From Paulinella micropora (taxonomy: Eukaryota; Cercozoa; Imbricatea; Euglyphida), in assembly GCA_009731375.1 (NCBI GenBank), contig BJOX01000378.1, positions 98,597 through 162,596 on the forward strand: a DNA stretch of 64,000 bases. Direction: 5' to 3'. The notes under the pieces are model-generated. The model did not search any database. It saw only the letters and a program-made list of their open reading frames with translations, and had not been told where the DNA came from. Shown one piece after another: positions 19,708 to 28,889 of the stretch. The position numbers and the translations under genes were made by a program. Every line of letters starts with the position of its first letter. Position 1 is the first letter of the stretch.

Positions 19708-20751
19708 ATTAGTTTGCTTGTCTTTTATTGCTTTAAGTAAAATATTACGGTATTCACCTGAGTAATTGGTAAATAAATCCTCTTTGAACTGCGTTGATTG
19801 CGTCCACGAGGTCCGTAGTAAGAGGAGTTGACTTTCCTTCCTCTACTTCCTTCAGAAATTCTTCTCGGAGGGCAAAAGACCATGGTAAACTCCCAGGATG
19901 GTAAATGGGTCCAGACATTTCCTCTTGTGCTCCGAAGACGCGACAGGGGATCGTCGTGGCGTGAGTTGGCGAACATAATCCACGTCACCAGGGGTAGGCC
20001 AGGCAGTGTTGGTACACTTGTAGAGCACGATGAGCAGCAAGAGGATGATCTTGCTGGGTGATAAGGGGGTGACCCTAACACAAACAAAACCAGACACATA
20101 CTGTGTTGGTTGACTGCATAGAGTGTAGAAGAGCAGAGAGACGACACAAAAATGCAAAGACAGGTGAACGATCTGTCTCACATATGTGTTTTTGATGACC
20201 TCTGATCTCCCACGTTCGTTGAGTAGTACCTTCCTTGTAGGAGGTGCTTTCAAATCGATCTGTCGACAGAGCACACAAAACTCGTGTGTGCAGTTTCCAC
20301 TTGAAAGGAAAATACGAATTGTGAGTTTGGATACAACCCCAAGGGATAAATACACAACGAACTCTTATTAAAAGTCTCTATGGCTGCAAAAAGCCCTAAC
20401 TCCTGAGAGTAGGTGAAATACCAGTAAATAGCTGAGAGGTCACTTCGTTTATTTACGTAGGTTTCTACTTGTTTGCAGAATTGGGTTGCAAGGTACGGTC
20501 GCTGGGAACGTAGATTGTGAGTTGGTATTGCGTAACACTTGAAAATGCTGGTGTAGCGCTTGAAGGAGTGCTTCAAGTCCAAGTTGTTGTTTCAAGTGTC
20601 CGAAATTCGCTTGTGGAAAAGTCTTCCACAGTCACAAGGGTTGTGCAGGGATTGTGTGGTAATTATTATTTTCCGTTCTCTTGACTGCGTGTCCACAAAG
20701 TTACCGTAATTTGCGGTTTTCGGGAAATCGGGGGAAAAGGCAGTTTTTGAG
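19708..20751. other. Region upstream of element 1 gag with an LTR-like fragment
   Basis: Short frames only. Positions 20312-20425 match, in inverted orientation, 37262-37408 on the far side of element 2; both include the words AAGGGATAAATACACAACGA and GTCTCTATGGCTGC. Positions 20430-20751 show nothing I can assign. This could be the leader or LTR of element 1 or of an unrelated element. Confidence 0.5.
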
Positions 20752-21126
20752 GGTTACATTCAAAAGGTATTGTTTATTGATAGCAGGGGTATTCGTCGTT
20801 CCAAATCCAAAGCACTCTGAAAATAACCTAATCTTCCTCCTCCACAGAGAGAGGAAACCAGTATGGCGGAAAATGTAGGAGACTGTCAGAGCCAAGCAAC
20901 AAAAAGGAAACAGAGAGGCATTTCCCATGTGTCACCCCTAACGATAATATTAAACGGCTTAAAAAAGTAGTACCGGTCATCAATCGTAATATTATCGTTT
21001 CAACCGGCTCAAAAGTATATAAATAAAAACGGATATAACTACATCTTAAAGAGGTATAGCTCTTCTATACATCACTGTGTATAGGGGTATAAGAAAAGGA
21101 CGCATATTTACCTATCTGCGCCTACA
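20752..21126 (-). repeat. Element 2 3' LTR
   Basis: On the minus strand it starts TGTAGGCGCAGATAGG directly after a polypurine tract and ends near TGTAACC. It contains a TATTTATATAC TATA-like word and an AATAAA close to its end, as expected for promoter and polyadenylation signals. Confidence 0.9.
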
Positions 21127-21141
21127 ATCCCCCTCCCCGTC
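21127..21141 (-). promoter_or_regulatory. Element 2 polypurine tract
   Basis: The minus strand reads GACGGGGAGGGGGAT and then the LTR start TGTAGG. Element 3 has a similar tract before its 3' LTR. Confidence 0.85.
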
Positions 21142-22100
21142 TTATACGGGAACCGTAGTAAATAGGGGTAGATTGGTAAATATCTGCAAATGAGAGCGTA
21201 CTTTCCGGGTCTGTTTTCTCATGGGTGATCGACTCCAACCCATTGAGCAGCTTGAGTGACCGCGCAGTTTTGCTCTTCATCACCGTTGTACGTCCGGTAC
21301 TTACAAAATACAAATTTGAGTTTGAAGATTTTCGAGTTCAAATTTGAATTTGAATTTTGAACTATCTCCTCCCCCTTCTATGGCGATCTGCCATAGACGT
21401 ACAACGGTGTAGACATATTGCTGTCCAAACCCGTCCTTCGCCGTTTCCTTTCACCATGCTTGCCAGGGTCTGTGACCCTCATGTGCTAGCCCCGTTGAAA
21501 CTTCGCGAGATTCAACGGCATCAGCATGTGAAAACAGCTCTGGTCCCTGGACTCTCTCGTTGAAACGGAGGTCCAACAGTCGTACTGCGCCCGACCCTGT
21601 CTTAACCGACTAGATCGGCAGAAGTACCACTAGCAGCGCTCTAAGGATCTGTGATCCGGGCAGTGCTGGAGAATATGCATCCGTGCTGAAGCATACTTTC
21701 AAGCACTTGCAGAGTTTCCTTAAGGATCTGAGATCCCGAGAATTACTGGGCAATTTGTATCTAATCTGAGACAGATCCCCGAGCAACTCCGAGGTTCCGC
21801 GTCCCCATCACCAGTCTTGTCCCTATTCCATCCGGGCGGATCTATGATCCCGAGAATACAGGGGGGCACTGATTTTCAATGTTCAGTCCCTCCATGCATC
21901 CTCGTTCATTGTAGGAATGAACGGGCGCTATGCCAGTGTCCGAGGTGCCGTTGGCTTGCTATGTGATGTTAGTTTGGTTTGGTTGTCTGCAGACATTTTT
22001 TTCTTATTGCCACTCGACAAGTGTCTACTTCGCTGTGGCGAAGGTAGAAGTGTCTAAGACATATACAACCCAGTATCTGGGTCTCAAAACGCGTCTATTC
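21142..22100 (-). other. Element 2 3' UTR with three repeated hairpins
   Basis: About 960 bp between ORF3 and the polypurine tract. The 13-bp hairpin GGATCTnnGATCC occurs at 21645, 21724 and 21838. The latter two are followed by CGAGAAT. No significant open frame is present. Confidence 0.6.
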
Positions 22101-24752
22101 TTAATCGTCGAAGCATTCTTGCTCGAGGGAGTTTATGAACTCCTCTTCGCTAGACGGCGGGGATGGTGGTTGCCACCTCCATGTCACTGCGGGTTGGTCT
22201 TCCGCTGGCAGGTCTAATTCCTGGTCTAGGCCGTCTTTCAAAGCCTTTGCTTCCGACCAGGTCAAGTCTTCTCCGACTACCGAGTGCTGTGGCGCTATAT
22301 ACCTCATGACTGGGGCGAAGCGGTCCATAAGCTTCCCCAGCTGGTATTCATACTGTTGTCGCCAGTATGGCCACTCATGACGGTAGTGGTAGATGTAATC
22401 CAACCTCTGAGTTATCCTATGCCATCGAAACTCGTCAGATTGGATGACTCGGTCCCAATCCAGTACGTCCTGCGCCCTGAACCGTTCAACCCATTGCTCG
22501 AAGCCTCTTACGCGGCCCCGATAGGTGTTCGGACTGGTTGGCTATGCGGGATGTCTTCGGATCGATGCTCATTGTTAACTGCCGGTGTATCATCCGCAGC
22601 CACAAGAGTCGATGTTCATATTGAAACCGTATGTAATACTGCTGTCGTATCCGAGCCGCACCTCGGAAACGTTCAGGTATTCTGCGTCGTATGCCTCGCG
22701 GCCTACACAGGGAGGAGAGGCTTGGGTATGCCTAGGACCTGCCTATAGTACGCGAGCACACTGTCTTCAACCCCGAGGTCCCATGGTTGGTCATACTTGC
22801 TCCGAAAGTAATAGGCCCTGTAAGCCTTGACCTCTTCGGGCAGTGGGATATTCGAAAGTTCGAGCAGTCTGTAGTAAGTATTGATATCTTCCTGCGACCA
22901 CTGCAACTTTCTGAGCTGGTATGGCTCAAGCAGCTCTCTCGGCTGTTTCAGAATGCTGTAGAACCGGAGTGCGTGTTTTCGCTGATATTCCTCCAATCCC
23001 ACCCATCCTTGCAGCGACTTGGCTTGCTCGAACAAGTGTTTCGTGCTTTAATCTTTCCTCGTCCATCCGTCTATACGGAACGATCCCCGGCAACGGGGTA
23101 TCGAGATGTCTCCATGTGCGTAACCCCGCTTCCGGGTTGAACACCGGCAGCGACCGCACGCATGACTTCAACTCGACATCACCGTTGTAGGCATGATCTG
23201 GGCACCGATGTGGCCCATATCTCTCCGGCGACATGTACGCTCTTTTCGGGAGGTTCCATATCCGAGAGCACCTCGGGTATACCCCTCCGCGTTTCTTTTC
23301 CGCTTCGCATTGTACCCGCAGGACATTGTCCTGTTCGGTGGGTATATACCTTGCGGATGCATTAAACGTCGGAAAGCCCCGCTCATCGCATTCGGGTGGT
23401 GGTGGTGGCGGCAGGTTAACCTTGCGAGGGTTTGCCTCAAACAAGTGCGGGTCTGGGACCCAATTGACCTGGTTGCCCACCAACCGCATCCGATATGGTT
23501 CCTTAGACGGTGTGAACGGGAACGTTCGTTCATTCTTGGTATGCGCGAGCGCCGGGCATTGTAGCCTCAGCCTGCGCTCCGCATCTGTGATATCAGGGTA
23601 AGGTGGGTAGATTCGGTGTAGTCTACGCGACTTTGGGTCGTACGCGTGACGCACCGGTATCTCATACTCCTCCCTTTCCTGTTCTAAGTTCTGAAATAGA
23701 TGCAAGCTCATTCCCCGCAACATTACCTCCGTGTTGATGCGGTATGGCCTATGCACCCCGGGTGCTACAACCCTGTATGCCCTCTGCGGTACCGGACCCC
23801 GTTCCGAATATACGTATATCGGTCGGTCAATCGGTCCGTATACTCCGAATATGTCGTCGGAGGCATGGAAGTATGCAATGAACACTTCGTCCCGGCCCCA
23901 ATGTGCCGTTGGCTCAGGTGGCGGGCAGCGGTGGTGCTGATACGCCAGATCCGTGGGCCGTGGCTGGTCATCAGACCGCTTTGCTTCGGGCGGGTTCAGT
24001 TTGTCACTGTAAGCGTCGGGCTTGAGCCTGTCCTCATTGCCGACCTGCTTCCAATATCGCAATCGGGCTTCCTCCCTATCCTCCTCTGGTGTGAGGTCCA
24101 TAGGTCGGCATAGCTCCTCGTTCTCCTCATCCGTTTCCCACTCAAATCCCGTGTGTCGAGGGGTCTTGAGCCCTTCGGGATTGATTTCCGGGTCGGTTGG
24201 CGGAGATGAAGGTGTGTCCTCGGTCGGTGCCTCCCCCTCGTCAGCCGATGACTTCATAGGGGTTGTCAACATCTCCGACTCGACCTCAACTTTCCCCTGT
24301 GGGGATGCCGGTGTAGCCACAACACTAGCCTGAGTTGTGCCACCTGAGCGTCGAACGGGTGTGAGCGGTGTATCAGGCCCGCCAGGGTTGCGTTGTAAGG
24401 AGTCACTTCGCTGTGCACCCTTGTTCGCAAGATTGTTTGCGCCACTGCTCGGAGTGGTCATCGTGTTGCGGGGTATCCCCTCTGGTGATTGATGTGTATG
24501 ACCGCACCTGAAGTTGTCTTCCTCAGATGGGTCTGATCCCTCCTGCTGCTTCGCCTCGCGATGTCGGCCCGCCACCGGGCTAGCCGCCGGGGTCGTCTCC
24601 GCCGGACTACTCCGCGCAGATGGATGAGGCTGTTGCCCCGCCCCCGCGATCGCTTGTAATCCTAGGTGTACGATAAGTATCACCAGGATTGAAGCTACGC
24701 ACGCCAGGAGGAATCCCAAGTATTGCTCTACCAGATGTCCGGTGCCAAACAT
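22101..24752 (-). CDS. Element 2 ORF3: membrane-anchored protein of unknown function
   Basis: The main frame (24752-22926, 608 residues) starts M-F-G-T-G-H-L-V-E-Q-Y and has one hydrophobic segment at residues 10-33 (F-L-L-A-C-V-A-S-I-L-V-I-L-I-V), a likely signal anchor. A disordered Ser/Pro/Thr/Glu-rich region spans residues 35-230. An ordered region rich in Tyr, Arg and Pro follows, with about six Cys and a poly-Pro run. Other frames (23035-22703 and 22403-22101) continue the same composition, so the intact protein was probably near 880 residues; frameshifts lie near 23040 and 22700. It sits after pol and inside the LTRs, the place of envelope genes in errantiviruses. No second membrane segment or furin site is evident, so I do not call it an envelope. 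Confidence 0.65.
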
Positions 24753-25559
24753 ACACCGCTAGGTGCCTGTATAATGTACATGTTAGTGAGTTCGTATGTA
24801 TATATGTCTATATCTCAGCCCAAGCACAACGAGCAATGTGCGATGTGTGTTTTGTTCTCGTGTCGGTGTTCGACTGTCTGCTCGTTTCCAAACGCTGGTC
24901 AACAGCGCAACGACGCGGGTGCACCCCTGTCCCGGTCACCTTGGCTGCCCGCGTGTTCCGCCCTCGCCGTACTGCGCGATTCGCGGAGGTATATAGGGAC
25001 GTGTTATAATTATTAGTGGAATAGATATGCTTATTTATATAGATAGGGCTGTCGGGTGCCTGAGGCCCCGTCCATCTAAACAAAGAGCAGACGAGAGCGA
25101 GCATAATATCTAAGACACTCTGTGGGGAATAACTTATTATACGCCACTCATGCCATAGCCGCGGGAGGCGGGTGTGCAACTCGAGAGGAGGTGGGTATGA
25201 TATGCAATGTCAACCATATTAACGGGCATTGCTGCGCGTTAACATAGCTAACCCGAAGCTATTCCGACCCCTGGTGGAACACCAACTACTAGCCCGTCAA
25301 GACACTGGGTCCTTCGGGGCCGTCGCACCTCACGGAGGGTAAGGCAGGGTCTTTTCCCGTGTATCATGTCATGTTATGCTCTCTTTCACTATCTCTAAGA
25401 AGAACGGACTTAGGTAGTATTTTAACATGTATGGAGTCCAAAGCCGTGTCCCTTTCCTATGGCTAGTTTCTTACTGTTATTCCCCAGCAATGGTCTTTGG
25501 ATCTCTCATACTACCCGAAGTAGCTATGTAAGTGAGGTGTCGCACGGCATGCTAGTAGG
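24753..25559 (-). other. Element 2 gap between pol and ORF3
   Basis: Some 800 bp without a convincing frame. AT-rich words near 25010-25050 (such as TTATTTATATAGATAG) could act as an internal promoter or splice region for ORF3, but nothing here proves it. Confidence 0.4.
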
Positions 25560-26024
25560 CTAGGCTAGTTTGTGTTTCTTTGCCTGCCCCAATTTGGCTT
25601 TCTTGTATTTGCCTGGTGGTGGTGCTCCGATGAAATGGGTCGCTATGCCCTCGGCTCTTATTTCATCCCACACCCGTAGGGGGATTCGACCGTGCTGTAG
25701 ATCGAATGGATAATCTAACACCATCCGAGGCCATGCCTGGATTTGCCAGGGCGTGTAGCCTTCTGACTTGTCTGTGATGCCCTTCCAAAACGTTTCGACT
25801 TCGTTGGAGTCGCGGAACACAGGATAAAAGATCCGTGATTCCGGCTCGTCGAGGTCTTGGTGCGATCTGTAGAACTGCAGTACGGGCGGCTCAGCTTTGA
25901 TTGCCTTGCTTGCGCGCGTAACCCGAGTCTGCGGTTCCCATTCCCTCACTTTCATGAGGAAAAAGTCGTTCAAGCAATCATCGCCGACGTGCGCTTCCGG
26001 CGGTCGGAGAAGGCTTTCCAACAT
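25560..26024 (-). CDS. Element 2 Pol C-terminal domain (F-I-G-A-P-P-P-G-K type)
   Basis: This 154-residue frame aligns by eye with the last 140 residues of element 3 Pol. Shared blocks are V-G-D-D-C-L-N-D-F-F-L-M-K-V, P-V-L-Q-F-Y-R-S, Y-P-V-F-R-D, Y-T-P-W-Q-I-Q, V-L-D-Y-P-F-D-L with G-R-I-P-L-R-V-W-D-E-I, and a terminal H-F-I-G-A-P-P-P-G-K followed by a Lys-rich tail. I know no family with this signature. Its place after the integrase GPY/F region matches where chromoviruses carry a chromodomain, so a targeting role is possible. A frameshift near 26020 separates it from the upstream frame. Confidence 0.7.
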   Translation of the reverse strand: MLESLLRPPEAHVGDDCLNDFFLMKVREWEPQTRVTRASKAIKAEPPVLQFYRSHQDLDEPESRIFYPVFRDSNEVETFWKGITDKSEGYTPWQIQAWPRMVLDYPFDLQHGRIPLRVWDEIRAEGIATHFIGAPPPGKYKKAKLGQAKKHKLA

Positions 26025-26650
26025 GCCAGTGCATGGTTTTCACGTCGTCGCCCGATCGCAATTCGAGTCCGCCGGTGGGCGTCTCGGTACCGGTTCAACC
26101 TTCTCCTCCTGTTCCGATTGCAGGTGGTTGGTTGGTCGCGGTGCAATAACGTCCCCCTCGGAAGGATCGGCTTGTTCGGCCTCGACTTCCTTGGCTTCGT
26201 TATTGTTCGGATCGCTCCCCTCGGCCGCAGCCGGTAGGGGTTGGTTCGAGTTCTCTTTCGCCTCGTCCGTCTTGTCACGCGCTTGGGCGGAGTCCGTAAA
26301 CTGTGTTCTAGCCGCTGTACGGCTTTCGTCATCGTTTCGTTACGATCTAGCATGGGGTTAAAACGCATCAACCGCCGTACATGTACTACTAGCGTCTTAC
26401 CCTTTCCCTGTATCCGGTATGTCAAAGCACCTACTTGTTCTACCACAGTGTAAGGGCCTTGCCACATAGGGAAGAGCTTGACGCTAACCAAGTTGGGTAC
26501 CTGGGGTACGTACAAGAAGACTAAGTCCCCCTTGTGGTATTCCCCCGACTCATACTTGACTTTGTTCGGCGTTTGCTGGTTTTGCTGGTGAGCCTCCTCG
26601 GCCTCCCGTGCCTTCGTGACGTAGTGGTCTGGCTTCCGCCATAACCCGCA
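25970..26650 (-). CDS. Element 2 integrase GPY/F region and charged linker
   Basis: The sense frame runs from a frameshift near 26640 to about 26010. It includes K-G-D-L-V-F-L-Y-V-P-Q-V-P, then P-M-W-Q-G-P-Y-T-V-V-E-Q-V-G-A-L-T-Y-R-I, the GPY/F module found at the end of many gypsy integrases, followed by V-H-V-R-R-L-M-R-F. An Arg/Pro-rich linker precedes the conserved terminal domain. Element 3 has the same module in one continuous frame. Confidence 0.75.
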   Translation of the reverse strand, partial: CGLWRKPDHYVTKAREAEEAHQQNQQTPNKVKYESGEYHKGDLVFLYVPQVPNLVSVKLFPMWQGPYTVVEQVGALTYRIQGKGKTLVVHVRRLMRFNPMLDRNETMTKAVQRLEHSLRTPPKRVTRRTRRKRTRTNPYRLRPRGAIRTITKPRKSRPNKPILPRGTLLHRDQPTTCNRNRRRRLNRYRDAHRRTRIAIGRRRENHALACWKAFSDRRKRTSAMIA

Positions 26651-28889
26651 GGCGACAGGCCATTAGCTCCTCATGCTCTAAGAAGCCACCTTCCGGGAGA
26701 TTCGGTAACACCATCTCCTCCGGAATTCTCAAGTGCTGTCCGTATACCAAGAGATTAGGGGAAGCGCCTGTGGCCTTTTCGCCCAATGCCCTCGATGCGG
26801 TGTTGTTCATAGAGAAGACAAAAGATGGTAATGCCTTATGCCATACATGTTGATTGTCGCGGCAGTATTGCTGGAGTGCGGCCTTGAGCGGTCTATGGAC
26901 CCTCTCAATCTTGCCATTGCTCTCCGGCGAATATGCCGTTACGTATTTCCACTTGAATCCCCACACTGTGGATAGCCGAGCGGAGAGGTCGTTTGTAAAC
27001 TCCGATCCCCGATCGCTATACACATTTTTCGGAACTCCAGTATATCGGAAGACATGGTCGACTAAGGCCTCGTATGTCGATTCCGCATCCTTATCTACCA
27101 CCGGCACCGCGAACACGTAGTTCGAGAAGCGGTCTATGGCCGTCAGGATGTACCGATAATTATGTTTTTCTGAACGTGGTAGTGGTCCTACATAATCAAC
27201 ATGTAGCGTGTCAAAGAGGTTTTCGACCATCTTGTATTCCCCGTACAGGCCCTTCTGAGCGCTGTTGTGCGGTGTTTTGGTTTGCTTGCAGTGTTCGCAT
27301 GCGGCGACTGTGTCGGCGATGGATTGCTGCATACCGTGCCACCAGAATCTTCGTGATATGAACCATGACATCTTATCCCTGCCCGTGTGTGAGTTAAGAG
27401 CAGAACGGTGTGTGGCCACCAAGATCGCCTTTCGTAACGAAGGTGGAACCCAGAGGGTCCACTTCGACGGCGTCTTTTCCCACTTGCCGCCTTTTCCTTT
27501 ATACCACAGGAGGTCATCGTGCCACGTCATAGTCTTTTTCTGTGCTCTAATCTCTCTAGTCTCAGGGTGTTTTAGCGGATCAATGGCGTGCGCAATGAAG
27601 GGGGCCCATTCTTTAGAGCTTCTCGCCAACTGACCAAACACCTCGGGGCTTGCCATCGTCATATCCAGATCGTCCAACTGAAGGGCGCTGGTGACTAGGC
27701 TTATCGGTCCCCGTGATCGCTGTGTTTGCTCGGCGGCCGCAATAATCGCTGACCGTGAAGGGTGGACATTCTGAGGTACCCAGAACGACTGCGACTTATC
27801 CGCGAAGAACGCGTTAAAGGAGTGTTCATGTTCGTGGGTCTGACCCGGCCTTATGTCCCCCTCGCTGAGAATATCCGACTGAGTGTCGATCTCCTCCAGC
27901 AGGTTTTGCCAGTCCTCAGCCTCGTGTTGCGCGCAACATACTCGCCGTATGCATTGCAGCTGGTCCAACAACTCGGCCTGAGCATCGGGTCGATATCTAG
28001 GTGTCCAACTCTGAGAGGTGGAGGTCAGATATGCCATACCCGCCGGCAGCGTGTCTTTGAAATCTGCAGTATGCTCCGTGGCCACCCAGTCATCATTGGC
28101 TGTCCATCCGACTAGGCCGGCCGTAGGAGTGTTCAAGGCAAAACGATCTAAGCCGTCGCCCACGGAGCCCTTTACCCGAGGCATCCGCGACAAGCTATCT
28201 GGGACCGTGTTCTCCTTGCCTTTGATGTACTCAATGGTGAAATCATACAGAGCCAACTCCGATTGCCATCGGGCCAGTCGTCCCGTATGCTCCCGATCCA
28301 TGAGCCATCGCAGGTTAGCGTGATCTGTCTGAACCAATATGTTCGGGGCACCCCAAAGGTACTCCCTCAGCCGACTGAACGCCCAAACTATCGCCAACGC
28401 TTCACGTTGCCTTGTGCAATAGTTGACCTGTTCGGGCGTCAGCTTCTTGCTGACGAACATGATCGGTCTTAGCTGTTTATGCTCTTCGTCGTATTGTTGT
28501 AAGACAGCCCCGACCGCGTATTTCGACGCGTCGGTCGCCACAACAAAACGCTTTTCAAAGTCAGGAAGAATCAAGACCGATCCGCCCTCTGTAAGGGGGT
28601 CTCGTGTCAACGCTTCCTTCAACTTCGAGTATACTTCCGCTGCCTTTGGCGGCCATTCACCATCCGGGTCGCCATGCAGGCAGAAGTCCCGTAATGGTTT
28701 AACGAAATCCTGAAAGTTCGGAATGAATTCCGAGTACACCTGTGCCATACAGAGAAAACAGTGCAACGCTGTGCGTGTGTTTGGGCGTGAAAGGGAACGT
28801 ATAGCGTCCCGCTTTCCGGCTTCAACACTATGACCCCATTCTTGACCCTGTATCCTAGATAGTCGATGTGGCCCTGAGCGAACGAACAC
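26550..28889 (-). CDS. Element 2 RNase H and integrase
   Basis: The sense frame holds A-Q-V-Y-S-E-F-I-P-N-F (end of RT), the RNase H core V-V-A-T-D-A-S-K-Y-A-V-G with T-D-H-A-N-L-R-W-L-M, and then integrase. The zinc-binding part is H-R-S-A-L-N-S-H ... C-E-H-C. The catalytic Asp, Asp and Glu lie in H-V-D-Y-V-G, Y-S-D-R-G-S-E-F and N-G-K-I-E-R-V-H-R. All catalytic residues are present. The first 35 or so residues of this frame are out of register, because the upstream frame shifts near 28800-28830. The last 25 residues are out of register after the shift near 26640. Confidence 0.92.
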   Translation of the reverse strand: MFVRSGPHRLSRIQGQEWGHSVEAGKRDAIRSLSRPNTRTALHCFLCMAQVYSEFIPNFQDFVKPLRDFCLHGDPDGEWPPKAAEVYSKLKEALTRDPLTEGGSVLILPDFEKRFVVATDASKYAVGAVLQQYDEEHKQLRPIMFVSKKLTPEQVNYCTRQREALAIVWAFSRLREYLWGAPNILVQTDHANLRWLMDREHTGRLARWQSELALYDFTIEYIKGKENTVPDSLSRMPRVKGSVGDGLDRFALNTPTAGLVGWTANDDWVATEHTADFKDTLPAGMAYLTSTSQSWTPRYRPDAQAELLDQLQCIRRVCCAQHEAEDWQNLLEEIDTQSDILSEGDIRPGQTHEHEHSFNAFFADKSQSFWVPQNVHPSRSAIIAAAEQTQRSRGPISLVTSALQLDDLDMTMASPEVFGQLARSSKEWAPFIAHAIDPLKHPETREIRAQKKTMTWHDDLLWYKGKGGKWEKTPSKWTLWVPPSLRKAILVATHRSALNSHTGRDKMSWFISRRFWWHGMQQSIADTVAACEHCKQTKTPHNSAQKGLYGEYKMVENLFDTLHVDYVGPLPRSEKHNYRYILTAIDRFSNYVFAVPVVDKDAESTYEALVDHVFRYTGVPKNVYSDRGSEFTNDLSARLSTVWGFKWKYVTAYSPESNGKIERVHRPLKAALQQYCRDNQHVWHKALPSFVFSMNNTASRALGEKATGASPNLLVYGQHLRIPEEMVLPNLPEGGFLEHEELMACRLRVMAEARPLRHEGTGGRGGSPAKPANAEQSQV

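Larger units (their letters stand above)
1926..20150 (-). mobile_element. Element 1: decayed Ty3/gypsy-like retroelement, split by a copia insertion
   Basis: Read on the minus strand from about 20150 to 1926, excluding the copia element at 8698-17632, the coding order is Pro/Ser-rich gag, capsid-like gag, Cys-rich gag end, aspartic-protease-like domain, a long stretch of unknown coding sequence, and reverse transcriptase. Sequence after the RT palm is missing, so RNase H and integrase are lost. Frameshifts and stops break every domain. No LTR pair could be assigned; the left break is at about 1925 and the right end is uncertain. The coding sequence reads across the copia insertion when that element and one copy of its target duplication are removed. 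Confidence 0.7.

Noticed and set aside
22926-24752. Calling element 2 ORF3 a retroviral-type envelope
   Set aside because: Only one N-terminal hydrophobic segment is seen, with no C-terminal anchor, cleavage site or fusion peptide evident. Position alone is not enough.
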